Part shown: piece by piece, positions 32,101 through 43,659 of the stretch
How the letters are laid out: the number at the start of each line of letters is the position of its first letter
Position numbering within the stretch: position 1 is the stretch's first letter
Assembly (NCBI GenBank): GCA_910574455.1
Contig: CAJSYZ010000009.1
Span: forward strand, 4,995,504-5,059,503
Direction: 5' to 3'
Length of the DNA stretch: 64,000 bases
From: Trichaptum fuscoviolaceum
Lineage: Eukaryota > Basidiomycota > Agaricomycetes > Hymenochaetales > Trichaptaceae
The notes under the pieces: generated by a model
Database searches by the model: none
Seen by the model: only the letters and a program-made list of their open reading frames with translations
What the model was told of the DNA's origin: nothing
Position numbers and translations under genes: made by a program

Positions 32101-35100
32101 GTTTCTTCTTGTCCGCACCGAGCGTCGAGGCGGCTGCGCTCGAGACTGCGATCGTCGAGCTCGCCTCGGAGATCGGTGAGCCATCGTCAGCGTCAGCCTC
32201 GGCGTCTGCGTCTGCGTCTGCGTCGGTCGAGGCTTCGACTTTAGCGTCAACCGCTGCTGTGGAAGACGACGCAGACGCCGGTTTCGAAAGCTGTTCCTCA
32301 ATAGCCGTCTCCTCCTTTCCATCCCGCTCGGTATTCTCGTCCGCATGCTCAGACTGCACGAGCGTCGCCTGCACGCCCGACGCCTTAAAGCCTTCCGCAT
32401 CGCCGGCGAATGAGACGCGCCCATTGTCCAGAGCAACGATGTAGCTTGCGCCAGGCGCACAGAGCTGCACGTGATGCGAGACGAGGATGACTGTGCGGCC
32501 GTGCATGAGCGGGCCCTTGAGGCAGTGTTGGTAGAGATGGTCTGCGGTGTGCGCGTCGACTACCATATGTAATCCGTGAGTGAGGGTACATGATGGAGGG
32601 TGAGAAGAAGGCTTACCAGCGGACAGAACGTCGTCCAAGAGAAGGATTGACGCCCGAGAATAGACAGCCCGGGCAAGCGAGACTGTAAAGTCACAAAAGT
32701 CGTATTCAAGGTCAGAGGATCCCATACATGAACTAAGTCAATTCTCTTACTCCGAGCCTTCTGGCCTCCAGACAAGTTCACCTAAGTAACACACGTCAGT
32801 TTCAAGGTACCATTAAAGAGGCGATAAATACAACTAACCCCACGTTCACCAATCTCCGACTCGTCGCCATCCTCGAGAATCTTCAGGTCGCTAATGAGAG
32901 CACAAGCCTGAAGCGTGACGTCAGCCCAAATCATTCACGTGCATCCACAGACAATCATCTCACCTCGAGCGTCTTCTGGTACCGGTCCTCGTCGAATGGC
33001 AGGTTGAACAGGATATTCTCTGACCGATAAAATTCAGTCCAATTGAACTCCGGTCGAGCGATAAGGGGCGATAGAAGTGTCTCACCTCGAATAGAGTCGT
33101 TTTGAAGCCATGCAGCCTATTTGGTTGCGGAGGTGAGAAAGGTCGACCAACACTCAGAACACGAAGCTACTTGGATGTATCGACGTACCTGCGGGACAAA
33201 GGCACAAACACCGGGGACGATCCAGTCTTCTGGCTTGGGAAGCACGCCGGCAAATGAGGCGATGATGTTCGGGGGCGAGCGCGGGCAGCTGATCTGTCCT
33301 GCGAGCAAGTCAGCTTCGCCAAGCAGCGCTGCACATTCAAGAAACGGACGAGTCATTCAATTATTCGATCAGCAGCTGTCTCACACCCGCTAAGAAAGAA
33401 GGCGAAGACACGCGACACTCACAGAGCAACAGCAGCGTCTTCCCACTCCCAAGCTTCCCGCAGATCAACGACAGCTCGCCCGGCGGGAAGTTCAGCGTGA
33501 GGTCGATCAAGGTGAACTTGCGGCGCGGCGTCGGCGCTGCGCTGCTGGACGCAGATCCGTACCCCGACACTGAACCAGATGCAGATCCATACCCCGACGC
33601 AGATCCATACGCAGAGGAGGAGGAAGAGGAGGAGGAGGAACGGTCCTGCGGCCAGGTGACGGTGGCGGACTGGAAGACGATGGGGTGGTGCGCGCCGTCG
33701 AGCGGCGGGGCGGGAGAGACTTCGCGCGTGCCGAGGTATTTCTCGATGCGCCGGAGGGAGACGAAGCCCTGGTGGAGAAGACGGGGTGAGTGTTGGTGTG
33801 GTGAGCAATGGAGGGGAGGAGACGCACCTGAAGCATGTTGATGAACGTCTCCGGGAGCGCGTTCAGCGCAAACTTCAGCTCCGAGAAAACTAAAGCCCAT
33901 CAAATCAGCGATAAATCTACCATCCGCAGGCTTTCAACGCGCAACACAATACGTACTTGCGATCTAGTGCAAAAAGCAAAACTCTCGGTCAGACGTGTAG
34001 ATAAGTAAGATAAGAAAAGGACAGACGTACCGACGTGAACGCGACAGACGGCGTGAGCGTCTGGCCACGGATGACGGTGAAATGCCAGAACGACACGAGG
34101 GTCACGAGCAGCGGCGACGCGTTCCTTCAACAAAAGAAAACAAACCAGCCGTAAATACCACGTGAAATACATTCTGCCAACGCGTTCCAGACAACGATGA
34201 CGATGGCCCGGAGTGGGAGCGGGACATGATGGGACATGGGACATACCAAATGCTGTTGAAAAGTGTCTACGGGGAATATGTTGAACGGCAGGTCGATGAA
34301 AGATGAAGGGAGTGGGTATATGGTACGGACCTCGATGATGTAGTTGAGCCTCTGGTACTTGAGCTCGTTCTCCCGGATCTTCAGCACGCGTGCCTCGAAG
34401 CTGCGTTCCCAGGCCATGAACTACCAAGAGCCATTAGTTTTATCCCTGTGCCGATTAATGCAAACCCAACATACCTTGAGCATCCGGATCGCGCCCAAGA
34501 CCTATTTTCAAAAGATCCTTTTTATGACTAATCGGTTAATATTGAAGTAAAGGATAGAAGACGCACCTCGTTCATGAGCGCGACACGCTCGTCCCGCGCT
34601 TTCATGAGGTTGTCCTGCGCGACGACGACAACCTTGCTCGCGTAGTGGTTCATCGGCAGGAAGAGGCACGTCACGAGCAGGCCGATGAAGCATGATACGC
34701 CTGGGGGAAGTCTTTAACAGCTAAATTTTCAAGACAAAGAGAGAAAGAGACGCACCGAGGAGGTCGTATAGAAATATCGTACCGATTGCGATCTCAATGG
34801 GTGAGTCTATATTGAAATAGTGAGAGATCATTCTACGAGATTGAATGGTAGAGCACACACCGAATAACGCAAAGAAATGCCACGCAAACTCGCTCACGCG
34901 GTCCACGTCGGTCGTCATGAGCGTCATGATCTGCGCCTTGCTCGAGAACTCATCCTCATCCTGCTCTTCCTCGCCGTCCTCGCTCACGGCTCTTTTGGAC
35001 TTGGCATCTGGGGTGTCGTCCGTGGACTTAGCCGCAGCAGAGGAGGCGATGTTCTTGCGCACGAGCGTCTTGGCGAAGAGGATGGTGTTGAGTTGCACGC

Positions 35101-36345
35101 GGATGCGCACCTGGAGGGTGGTGGTGGAAATCGACCACAGCTGACCCGTGACTGTTACCAGAGTCAAATAAAATTTACCCAAAACCAGACTGGAACACAC
35201 CTAAATACTGAATGACATTGAACCCAAAGAGACCCGCACACCATACCCAGCCCCATGCACGGTCCTGCCGGAGCGGATCGTCCTCGAAGTACTGCACGAG
35301 CTTCCGGAGGAAGAAGGCGGGCGAGTAGAACAGCATGGCGGAAACGACGACGAGACAGAGCTGCCTCACGAGCGTCGGCGCGTTCACACGGATAATCTGG
35401 TAAGCTAGCTGCCACCCGCTCCCGTGCCGCGGCGTCCACCAGCGCCACCCCTGCAGCTTGTACGTCGTGAGCGCACGTCGCATGGACGCGAAGATCGTCG
35501 GCGCGCGCATCGCTGCCGGCAGCAGTGGCAGGTCGCCAATCTCGAGACTCGTGGCCGTGTACCCGCGCAGCACGACCTGTGTCGTGTAGGAGAAGAGCAT
35601 TATCGACCACGGGCTCGCGGACACGATCCCGCAGACGTTGTCTTCTGAGTTATCATCCGTCAGTGCGCGAGCGTGGTACACCTGTGCGGCGGGGAAGTGC
35701 AAGTCGGGGCCACGGGGCGTGCGGGAGGAGATCCAGAAGGCGGTAAGCCAGAGGAGCAGGGAGGCGTACCAGAGGCGGTGGACTGGTGCAGAGGGCAAGA
35801 GCGTGATGGCGACCAGGAAGGACAGTACGACCGTGCTGAGGCTCGCGAGGTGCACAGTGTAGCGCCAATGCGCGTGTGTGTCTGCGCTGCCGAGCGACAG
35901 GACGCTGAGCACAAGCGCGTAAACCGCAATGGCGAGATACAGCACGCTTGCCGCAATCTCTCGTGCGCCCGCGTCTGCGACAATTGTCCATCCGAGCGCG
36001 ACAGTCTGTACAACCGCGAGCAATGTAAATGTCGTCGCTAGCACTAGCTTCCGCACGCGCATCTGCGGCGAGTGAGCACAGAGAAGAACACAAATAATAA
36101 GCACCGCACACCTTTCGCCAGAACTCTTCCTCCCGTATGGGCTGCCCGTCAACCATATCCTCCGCCGTCGTCACATTGAATGGGTCCTCCAGCGCGTCCT
36201 TGCTGTCGTCGAGCGAGCCATTGTAGATCGGAAGCGCGATGCTTGCATCCGTGTCCTCTGTGCGGGCTGCGCGATACACGAATACACAGCTGAGAAGCGC
36301 ACAGCAGGTCAGAAAGACGGCGACTTCGAGCTGGTACTGCAGCAT
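29125..36345 (-). CDS. ABCC/MRP-type ABC transporter, full-length copy 1
   Basis: Several dozen small exons. Firm 5' exons: 36345-36112, 36062-35201, 35151-34861, 34806-34756, 34700-34567, 34501-34475, 34420-34331; the stop is at 29127-29125. Order: TMD0 with five membrane helices, TMD1, NBD1, acidic linker, TMD2, NBD2. NBD1 has Walker A GKLGSGKT, signature LSGGQKAR and Walker B ILLLDDVLSAVD, with Asp at the catalytic Glu position, as is usual for ABCC. NBD2 has Walker A GRTGSGKS, FSTGEKQLLCMARAIL, VLVMDEATASVD and the H-loop IAHR. So one ATP site is degenerate and one competent. Such proteins export conjugates or drugs at vacuolar or plasma membranes. A Ser/Gly/Tyr low-complexity insert precedes Walker A (33540-33640). 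Exon joining between 34330 and 34105 is unclear. A possible leader exon pair lies upstream (36670-36413). Confidence 0.9.
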
Positions 36346-36700
36346 GTGTGTTGTATTTCTATAAGCAAATGTTAGCTACAGCTGTCCAGCTTTATGCACA
36401 ATTGAAACGTACGAAAGAGTCAGAGTGGCGGGACCGAGTGCAAGACAGGCCCACGCGGTGCTCTCTTTCGCAATGACTTGTTTGACTTCTAGTCCGTGCT
36501 CGACGGAGGCTGGTGAAGAGGAAGACGATGAAGACGAGCAGAGAGTTGGGTGCAAAGTTGAATTGCAAAAACTTGCGAGATCGACGTCAAATGCAGCTGA
36601 AGTGATGACAAATCCACACCGGCAATGACAAGTCCGGTGAAATCTGTATCCGGACCTCTGAATCTGCCATAGGAAGGACTGTGGCCTGCATGTGTCCGCG
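36346..36700 (-). other. Possible transporter leader exons, copy 1 (frame broken)
   Basis: On the minus strand an ATG at 36670 opens 17 codons to a GT donor (intron 36619-36572), a second exon runs 36571-36413, and a third intron (36412-36359, branch CTAAC, acceptor TTATAG) leads into the main start exon. In copies 2 and 3 this chain is in frame with the QYQLEVAVF exon and adds 74 codons with one hydrophobic segment (LLVFIVFL). Copy 1 has one extra base near 36529, so its chain is out of frame and ATG 36345 is the usable start. No independent evidence for transcription. Confidence 0.4.
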
Positions 36701-37849
36701 GCCTTGGAGGTCGATGGAGACGATGAGGACGACGAGCGAAATGTGTGATCGACCTCGACCTATATCCGGCCATTTCTGCGCCCGGATCTCGGAGCGAAGC
36801 TTAGCGCTTTCAGATTTGCACTCAGGCTGCGTCCATCGTCCTTCCGTCCCTCTAATAAACTTCTTAATCTCACTAGAACTGCACTGTGTACTTATTAAGA
36901 AAATGAAATCGAGTTCAAGAATCTGTGTGACACACAATCGAAGGTGCATCTGCGCCGTCAGAGTTGATTTGGACGCAGTTGCGTCGATTCACTGTCATCA
37001 CAACTTGAACTAGCATACATGTGCTTTAGCACACTTGCAAAAGCATTGATTGTAGCTACATGCTAAAGGTGAGTAATCAATATCATGTCTAGTCCTCGCT
37101 ACCTCACGGCACTTCTAACTGTTCTTGCAGCCGTTTACCGCAGTTACGCACATGTCCAACTGTTTCTAATCAATCACTTGGCCCGTCTATCAACCTCAAT
37201 AGCTAAACAACCATTTCACCGGTGGTATCTAATGCATATCTTGCTAAACTCAATAATGTTTATCTTCTACACTTCATGAATGGTATTCATGTGAAACATG
37301 CACTCTTTCGCAACTACTCTACTGCCCGACATTACTTATGACTCTTGCAGACTTCTCTGATGCTCTCACTTTCAAGTGACTCTAAAGCAAATACATGCTT
37401 CATGCTCCGCACGACACTCCGGTTTCACTCAATGCAGCACACTCAAAGTTCAAGTTCAAATAACAATTGCATTGCACTCTGCATTCATTACAAAAGCCCC
37501 AATCAATATAACACAAGTCTATCTACACAACTGCAAACCGCACACGGCATATAAGCAAGTTAGCACTTGCTCTACGCAATGCGGAGGCTGTCGCACGCTC
37601 ACCTTGAACCCCGGAACAGAAAGCCAATCCCATTTCCCGCCACCGCCGCCACCTGCGCAACAAATCAGCTCACGCCATGTACGGGCATAGCTTCGCTCCC
37701 CAAGCGTACGGACATAGTCTCCCCCTCAATTTCCGCATTTCGCGGCCCAAGACAAGTCGAGTCGAGCGCCGAAAAGGTCAAGAAGAACAAAAAATCCAAG
37801 TCAAGAGGGGGTGAAAAAAAGGTGAGTCAAAAGAGTGCTTAGAAGGTGC
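36701..37849. other. Spacer 1, proximal part
   Basis: No supported gene. Includes AT-rich DNA and short Cys-poor open frames. The same block recurs at 45880-47050 and 55065-56240 with small indels. A 64-residue frame at 37085-37279 is kept in all copies but its changes are amino-acid changes, so I do not call it a gene. Confidence 0.55.
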
Positions 37850-39130
37850 CGGGCCCGGGCTTTTTGGTACATGCGACTACACTACGAAAGAGAAAGAAAT
37901 ATGAAGATCCTGTGGTGCTGAGGGTGCTGTGAATGTAATGGTTAGTCGTCTTCGGGTGTGTCTGGATTGCAGAGGGTAGGTTAGAAAGGCGAGCTTGCGA
38001 CAGAAGGGAGTGGGAGACGAGACTCATCTGCGTTGGCGCAAGCCCACCGTCGGCGCGAAGCTCGTCTTGAGAGGCATGAGTGACGCCGTAGATGAAGGAG
38101 AAATCTGAAATGAAGACATTAGAATGCAACCAAGAAGACACAAGAATGAAGACGCACCTGTGCGGCAAAGTGCCTGAATGCCGTCCTCGCAACCGCCATG
38201 AGTGTCGATTCATCGCCATTGCAAAGAGAATGCCACTGGCACATTCTGAAATGAAGATATTAGGACCACATAATGAGGGCTACGCAGATGAAGACTCATC
38301 TTCGACACCGAGGGACTCGAGAGCTCGCAGAACAAAAGAAATCCACTGAAAGGATTCTGTGAGTTAGAAAGCAATCATCAAGGGGAGAGAACGGGACTAA
38401 CCTTCCACTCGAAGCCAGCGCCGCCATTGAAAAGTCATGTTGTCTAGAGAAAGAAGTCAGAAATAGCCAATAAGGGAAGAAGAACGAAGACTCATCTTCA
38501 CGAGGTGCCCGTACGCCCCGTCAATCGCTGACAACACAAATGAACAAATATAGCCCCCAGAACCCGTATGCAAAGCGCCCGTAAGCTCAATTTGTCCCCC
38601 AGAACCCAAATGCAAGTGTGCAAAGCCCCCAGAATCGAAATGCAAGCCCGTAACTATGGAAACAAGTCAGACAGAACTGCAAGGCAGAATGCAGACGACT
38701 CACAAAGTGCACCGGCACCTCCCAAACGATAGGTCTCGGTCCTGAGCACGCATGAGTAAAACGGAAAGGACAGAAAAAGCGGGAAGGTACGCGCCAGGCT
38801 GAATATCCTCGATCACAAGGTGAGTCTCCACCTAGCATAGAGACACATCAGCGCCCGCCTCAGACACAAAAAGAGGAAGAGAAAACGCCCACTCGCCATC
38901 AAGTCACAGACAAAGAGAACCTAACCAAGCTGTGCCATGCCCGACGAGTGCAGTGGAAACTGTGCACTTGCAGAGCGTATGCGGGTGCGTCCACCCGTCT
39001 TACAACGTCTGCGCGGAGGCCATCAGCTGGTTCGTGCGCGAGAGAGAAAGGAAAGAGGCACGGGCACGCGAAGGAGAAGGCAAGAAGGCTTATATTGGTT
39101 GGGGGCCTCGCTTGCTTGAAGAGTCGCACG
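37850..39130 (-). other. Spacer 1: exon-like segments of an unrecognised gene
   Basis: Minus-strand segments are bounded by intron-like signals: a TATA-like CAATATAAG near 39090, donors GTTAGT, GTGCGT and GTGAGT, and two acceptors with the same branch-to-end motif (CTAATNTCTTCATTTCAG). Two segments join in frame as NMTFQWRRWLRVEE and SFQWISFVLRALESLGVE. Three other putative donors read ATGAGT instead of GTGAGT and I cannot build one continuous frame. Either a decayed gene or one with unusual splice sites. Present again in spacers 2 and 3. Confidence 0.3.
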
Positions 39131-39239
39131 GAGGAACCTTGAATAGAAATCCGGCATCCGGCCTCAGGCTCCGTTCTGTGCACGTAATTCTGGCTCCCAG
39201 ATGCCGCTTGTGTCCTGCAGAATGGTGTTTAAATTAGCT

Positions 39240-42200
39240 GAAGATACTGCACTTACCTCTCAAATGGAGATCCAAGCTGTCTGTTCAACTTGTCTGAGAC
39301 AGATGTTCGTAGGGAGGGTGGTCCACAGACGGCGGAGAGAGTGCTGTTGGCGGGACGATTCAAGATCGCCGCCAGTGGCCCTGGAACGTCTCGCTTGCGA
39401 GAGTTAAATTTCTATGACAATCTTCGCCCGGGCTTCTCTTCCGGCGCAACTTCACTCTGGAATACACAGATTCCTACAGTGTCTTGTCGTCCTATGCCAT
39501 AGAATAGAATCGAAAGGCTTGTGCACTGCAAGAACTGCTGAAGGAGCATGCATTCTGAAATTGAGAACGGAAGGTAAGCACCAAAACATATCCCATAACT
39601 GCAGGATGACTTACCTCCGCCGATTGGCACCTAAGCGACACCGCTTATGTGTTCGGGAACACTAGTACATCTCGCTTGTGTCCTGAAGAGTGGTGTCAGG
39701 ATTCAAGGACAAGTATGTGCGAAGATACTGTGCTCACCTCTCAAAAGCAGCTGAAAGCATTGCATGTTGTCTGAACAACTCAACTGCAATGGGGACGAGC
39801 TCAACACGAATGTTGGGCCACCCACAGACGGCGGAGAGAGTGTTTGTAGCGGGTAATTCCAGATCACCGCCGATTTGCGTCCTAGCGGACCTGGGACATC
39901 TCGCTTGCGTGTTGACATGGAATTTCGCACTTTCGCCACAATCTTCGGCCGAGCATCGCTTCTACCGCGGTTTCAGCACCATAGATGCAGATTTCTGAAG
40001 ATTATTATTGTCCTATGCCATAGAATATAATAGAAAGGCCTTTGCAAAGCAATTAGAGCTCGAAGACCAGGAGGATAGACACAGTGCCGCTGAATAACAC
40101 AGCAGCAAATCGCACGTAAACTGCGCAGATTAGCCGATGATGGATCTCGCTTAGCATTATAGGGATGCTATCGCGTGCGATTGCGGCCGAAATCTATGCA
40201 GAAGCTGGCGGAGAACGCTGGAAGATCTTCCTGCAGATGTTTGCAACATTTGTCCCGTTGCACGGGAACAGGCCACAGAAACGCAGGTCTTGACGCATTT
40301 TTGAGACAGATTAAACCTCTGAAACATACCAATGGCATTGAGGATGCAATAGAAGGCGGAGGAGAGCTCGGGGACGAAGAGTTTTGCAGAAATGAGAGAA
40401 AGCGCCGGTTGAGCCCAACATAGCCGAGTTTGCGATTTCCGCCGCATTAGCAACCATATTTACGTTGCTTGACAGTCCCTCGCGTCTCTTGAACAGATAA
40501 TATGTCGATAGAATGTACAGAAACAAGTGTGTTAAGTAGGGTTGTGGTGGAAGAGGAGAAACATGCAATCGATGGTTTGCGTCCGTTCATGTTCCCAATA
40601 TGGTAATGGTTGATGCGATGGTATGTTTCTGAATCCGCCGATCAGCTTCGAGCATTGCTACAGCCGTTTTAATGCAATATATGTATATAAATCCATCTAT
40701 TGAGACACAGAAAGATTCAAAACTTATGAGAACTGTAGATATTGATATCCAATTCGGGAGGAAAGCCTAATGCACATACTGATGTATGTACGGAGGAAGC
40801 TTTGCTTCGCAAAACCTTCATCCTGAGATCTGAACGGGTGATTGGTGCTGCACCCCTGCATTGGCACCGAGGATTCACGTTCCCCACAAAGCCTTTAAAT
40901 GTATTATAAAATTTATAAATTTTGCGCACCATGCAAAGCAAAGATTGAACTCCGCTGGCGCTGGCGGACAGAAACCATTGCCGATACATGCGTAGTATCT
41001 CCCACAGTATAAAGCTCGATCGTCCCAGGTACTTGGCGAAGCGGCCCTGGCGGCTATGCTAATCTGAAGAAGAGAAACTAGAAAACCAAGAACAAAGAAG
41101 ATACAATGCTCACCTCTCGAACGCAGCTGCAAACATTGCAAGCTGCCTGAACCACTCGAATGTGATGGGGACGTGCTCTACACGAAGCAAGGGCCTGCCT
41201 GAAGACGGCGGAGGGAGCACAGTCAAGGGCTTGTGTCCACATTGCCGCCGATTCGCACCGGAGAGGCCGTGGAATGTCTCGCTTGTGTGTTGGCGCAAAA
41301 TTTTACACTTCCGCTGCAATCTTCGGCCGAGCTTCGCATCCACCTCTATTTCAGAACCAGAGATGCAGATTCCGGAATATTTAAGTTGAAATATGCAGCA
41401 GAATAGCATAGATAGGCTTCTGCATTAGAATCAGTGCTTGAGATTGAGGAGAGCAGACAGAGTGCCGTCGAATGACACAGCAGCAAAGCACACGTAAACT
41501 GCGCAGATTAGCCGATAAATGTCATCGCTTAGCATTCCAGGGATGCCATCGCGTGCGATTGAGGCCGAAATTCGCAAAGGATGGGAAGGAGAACACCGGG
41601 AGATCTTGCAGAGAGTGTTTGCAATGATTCTCCTGTTACACGAAAATCAGCCACAGAATCGTTAGTTTTTCTGCATATTCAACACATAGTATGCATCCAG
41701 AGTATGTACACAGCATCGCAGATGTACCAGAAAGCGGAGGAGAGCTCGGGGAGGAAGGTTTTCATAGATATGAGAAAAAGCGCCGGTTGAGCTCAGCATA
41801 GCCGAGTGTGCTATTTCCGCCGCTTTAGCAACCGCTTTTGCGTTGCTAGACAGTCCATTGCATTGCTAGAAGGTTGACAGAAGGTGCAGAATCAAGTGAG
41901 TCAAGCAGGGTTGTTGTGGAAGATGAGAAACACGCAAACGAAGGTCTGCCGCAGTTGAAGTTCCCAATATGGGAATGGTTGATGCGATGAAGAAGTATAT
42001 ATGTTTTTGAAGCCGCCGAGCAGCTTCGAAGATGGCTACAGTGCAAAATATGTATAGAAATTTGGCTGCTAAACACATTCAGAGCTAACTAACAAGAGAA
42101 TTTTATATATTGATGTCTGCCAAGCGGCGGAAAAGCTATTGTACATATTGATGTGCGGACAAAGCTTTGCTTCGCAAAGCCTTCATCCCGAGATCTGACC

Positions 42201-42415
42201 GGGAAATTGGTGCTGCAACCCTGCATTGTCTGTTGCTCTCTGTGTGTTTGTGTTCCCTGCAGAGCTTTGAATGTTATAAATTTGTGTGAAACACAAAAAG
42301 CAAAGTATATATATATTGAATTCCGCCGAGCAACAGCCAGGAAGTGGCCGATTACCTGCATAACCCGGAGATTAAAGCTTAATTGTCCCAGGTACTTGGC
42401 AATGCAACCCTGAAG
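39240..42415. repeat. Nested 1.36-kb tandem modules, spacer 1
   Basis: Two full modules (about 39690-41045 and 41055-42415) align along their whole length, and a third is partial (39240-39690). Landmarks repeated at about 1,364-bp spacing: CACAGACGGCGGAGRGAG-like box, CGTAAACTGCGCAGATTAGC (40117 and 41492), the CCGGTTGAGC box, and CCCAGGTACTTGGC (41024 and 42388). On the minus strand the modules read EWFRQLAMFAAAFER or similar before a GTGAGC donor-like site, so they may derive from exons of an unknown gene. Confidence 0.8.
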
Positions 42416-43065
42416 CCCGCTTCTGAAGTAAGAGTTCTCCGTGTAAAGCAATATATATATGTATCGAAATCCGCCGAGCAGTGGTTTCAGGGACGTATAT
42501 GCACCAAAATATATAGATTTGAGTGCTCGTGCAAGGCAATATGTATATGTTTCGAAGCCCGCCAACCGGCGGTTTCAAGGTCATTACGTGAATGCTCGAG
42601 TGTGCCGCAAGTGTTTCTTGAATTCCATAGCCGAGTACAGCAAGTGTACCTTTTTTCCCATGACAGGCAACATGCGGGCATGCAAGGCAATGTATACATG
42701 CATCGAAGCCCGCCGAGCGGCGGTCTCGGGTTCCATTGTTGCAAGACAGCATATATATGTATCAAAATCTGCTGAGAAGCGGATTATCTTTCCTGGAAAT
42801 AGCTGAATTTGAGTGGTCAAGCAATGCAATGTATATATGTATGAAATTCCGGCTAGAAAGCCTTACGGGTACAGGAGCAAGGTGTTGCTGAAGCTAATTT
42901 TTGAGTTCCGCCAAGCAGTGGTCTCGAGGATCTTACGGATACCTTGATAACCAAGTTCTGACTTTTGATGCTAATTCACCAATCCCAGTGATTCCGTGAG
43001 TCCGTTTGCAAAGCAATATATATATCTTTCGAGTTCCGCCGAGCGGGAGACTCGAGAACTCACAA
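42415..43065. repeat. Hairpin array beside TATATATG tracts, spacer 1
   Basis: About eight units (more in the preceding modules) share the pattern ATATATATGTWTCGAARYCC followed by an imperfect hairpin CCGCC-N4-GGCGG or a mutated form, for example at 42449, 42538, 42690 and 43015. Spacing is irregular, about 60-150 bp. Confidence 0.75.
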
Positions 43066-43525
43066 ATCTAGCCGAGTTCAATTTGCATCCGTCCGTGAGA
43101 TCTTGACACACATTTGGTGCAGTGACCCTGAATCACAGGTGGTAACCACAGTATGTTGACCCTAGCTCGAGCAACATCCCCGTGAGGTCCTCGCAGAAGA
43201 CTTCCGGCAAAGCAATATCACTATGTTATTGATGCAGACAAGAGGGCCTCGGGCAAGAAGGTGAGGAGCCGAATAAGGTGCTGACAGCCAAACAGCAGCG
43301 GTTCAAGGTGAATTGTGTCTGTCTCGTGAGTTGCAATTGGACACGCGAGGCAGGCGGGAAACAGGCCAAAAAGACGCAATGCAACTATATTAAGCATTAA
43401 GGGATGTACACAAGCTAAGCGATTGCCGCAAGGCCGGAAGAAACTAGCCTACAAGCGATCGAATACTCACCTAGCAGAAAGTGGCAAACATGGCACGCGC
43501 GCACGCACAGACCAGGGGGAGTCGG

Positions 43526-43531
43526 TATAAA
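43526..43531 (+). promoter_or_regulatory. TATA box pointing into truncated copy 2
   Basis: GTCGGTATAAAGGCTGG is a good TATA context on the plus strand, 25 bp before an ATG (ATGCAGAAG) that is directly followed by a donor-like GTAAATG. Transcription from it would run antisense through transporter copy 2. Identical in units 2 and 3. Confidence 0.35.
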
Positions 43532-43659
43532 GGCTGGCGCACAGAGAGATGCAGAAGGTAAATGCCTTTATGCTGCGCGAATTCTCCTTTGTCCTGTTGT
43601 AGCCATCCTTTGTTGTTCGTCTCTGTAGTCAGTAGATAGGCCGCATGTACATAGACTCA

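Noticed and set aside
33407..33841. Several long plus- and minus-strand frames over NBD1
   Set aside because: Shadows of the GC-rich transporter exon in other frames; only the frame with the GKLGSGKT Walker A is supported.
37085..37279. 64-residue plus-strand frame conserved in all spacers
   Set aside because: The few differences among copies change amino acids (Q/R, TS/IL, S/P, S/L), so there is no sign of coding constraint; conservation follows from recent duplication.
42383..42829. Tyr/Ile-rich open frames of 80-130 residues in the spacers
   Set aside because: They arise from TATATATG tracts and hairpin repeats read in several frames on both strands.
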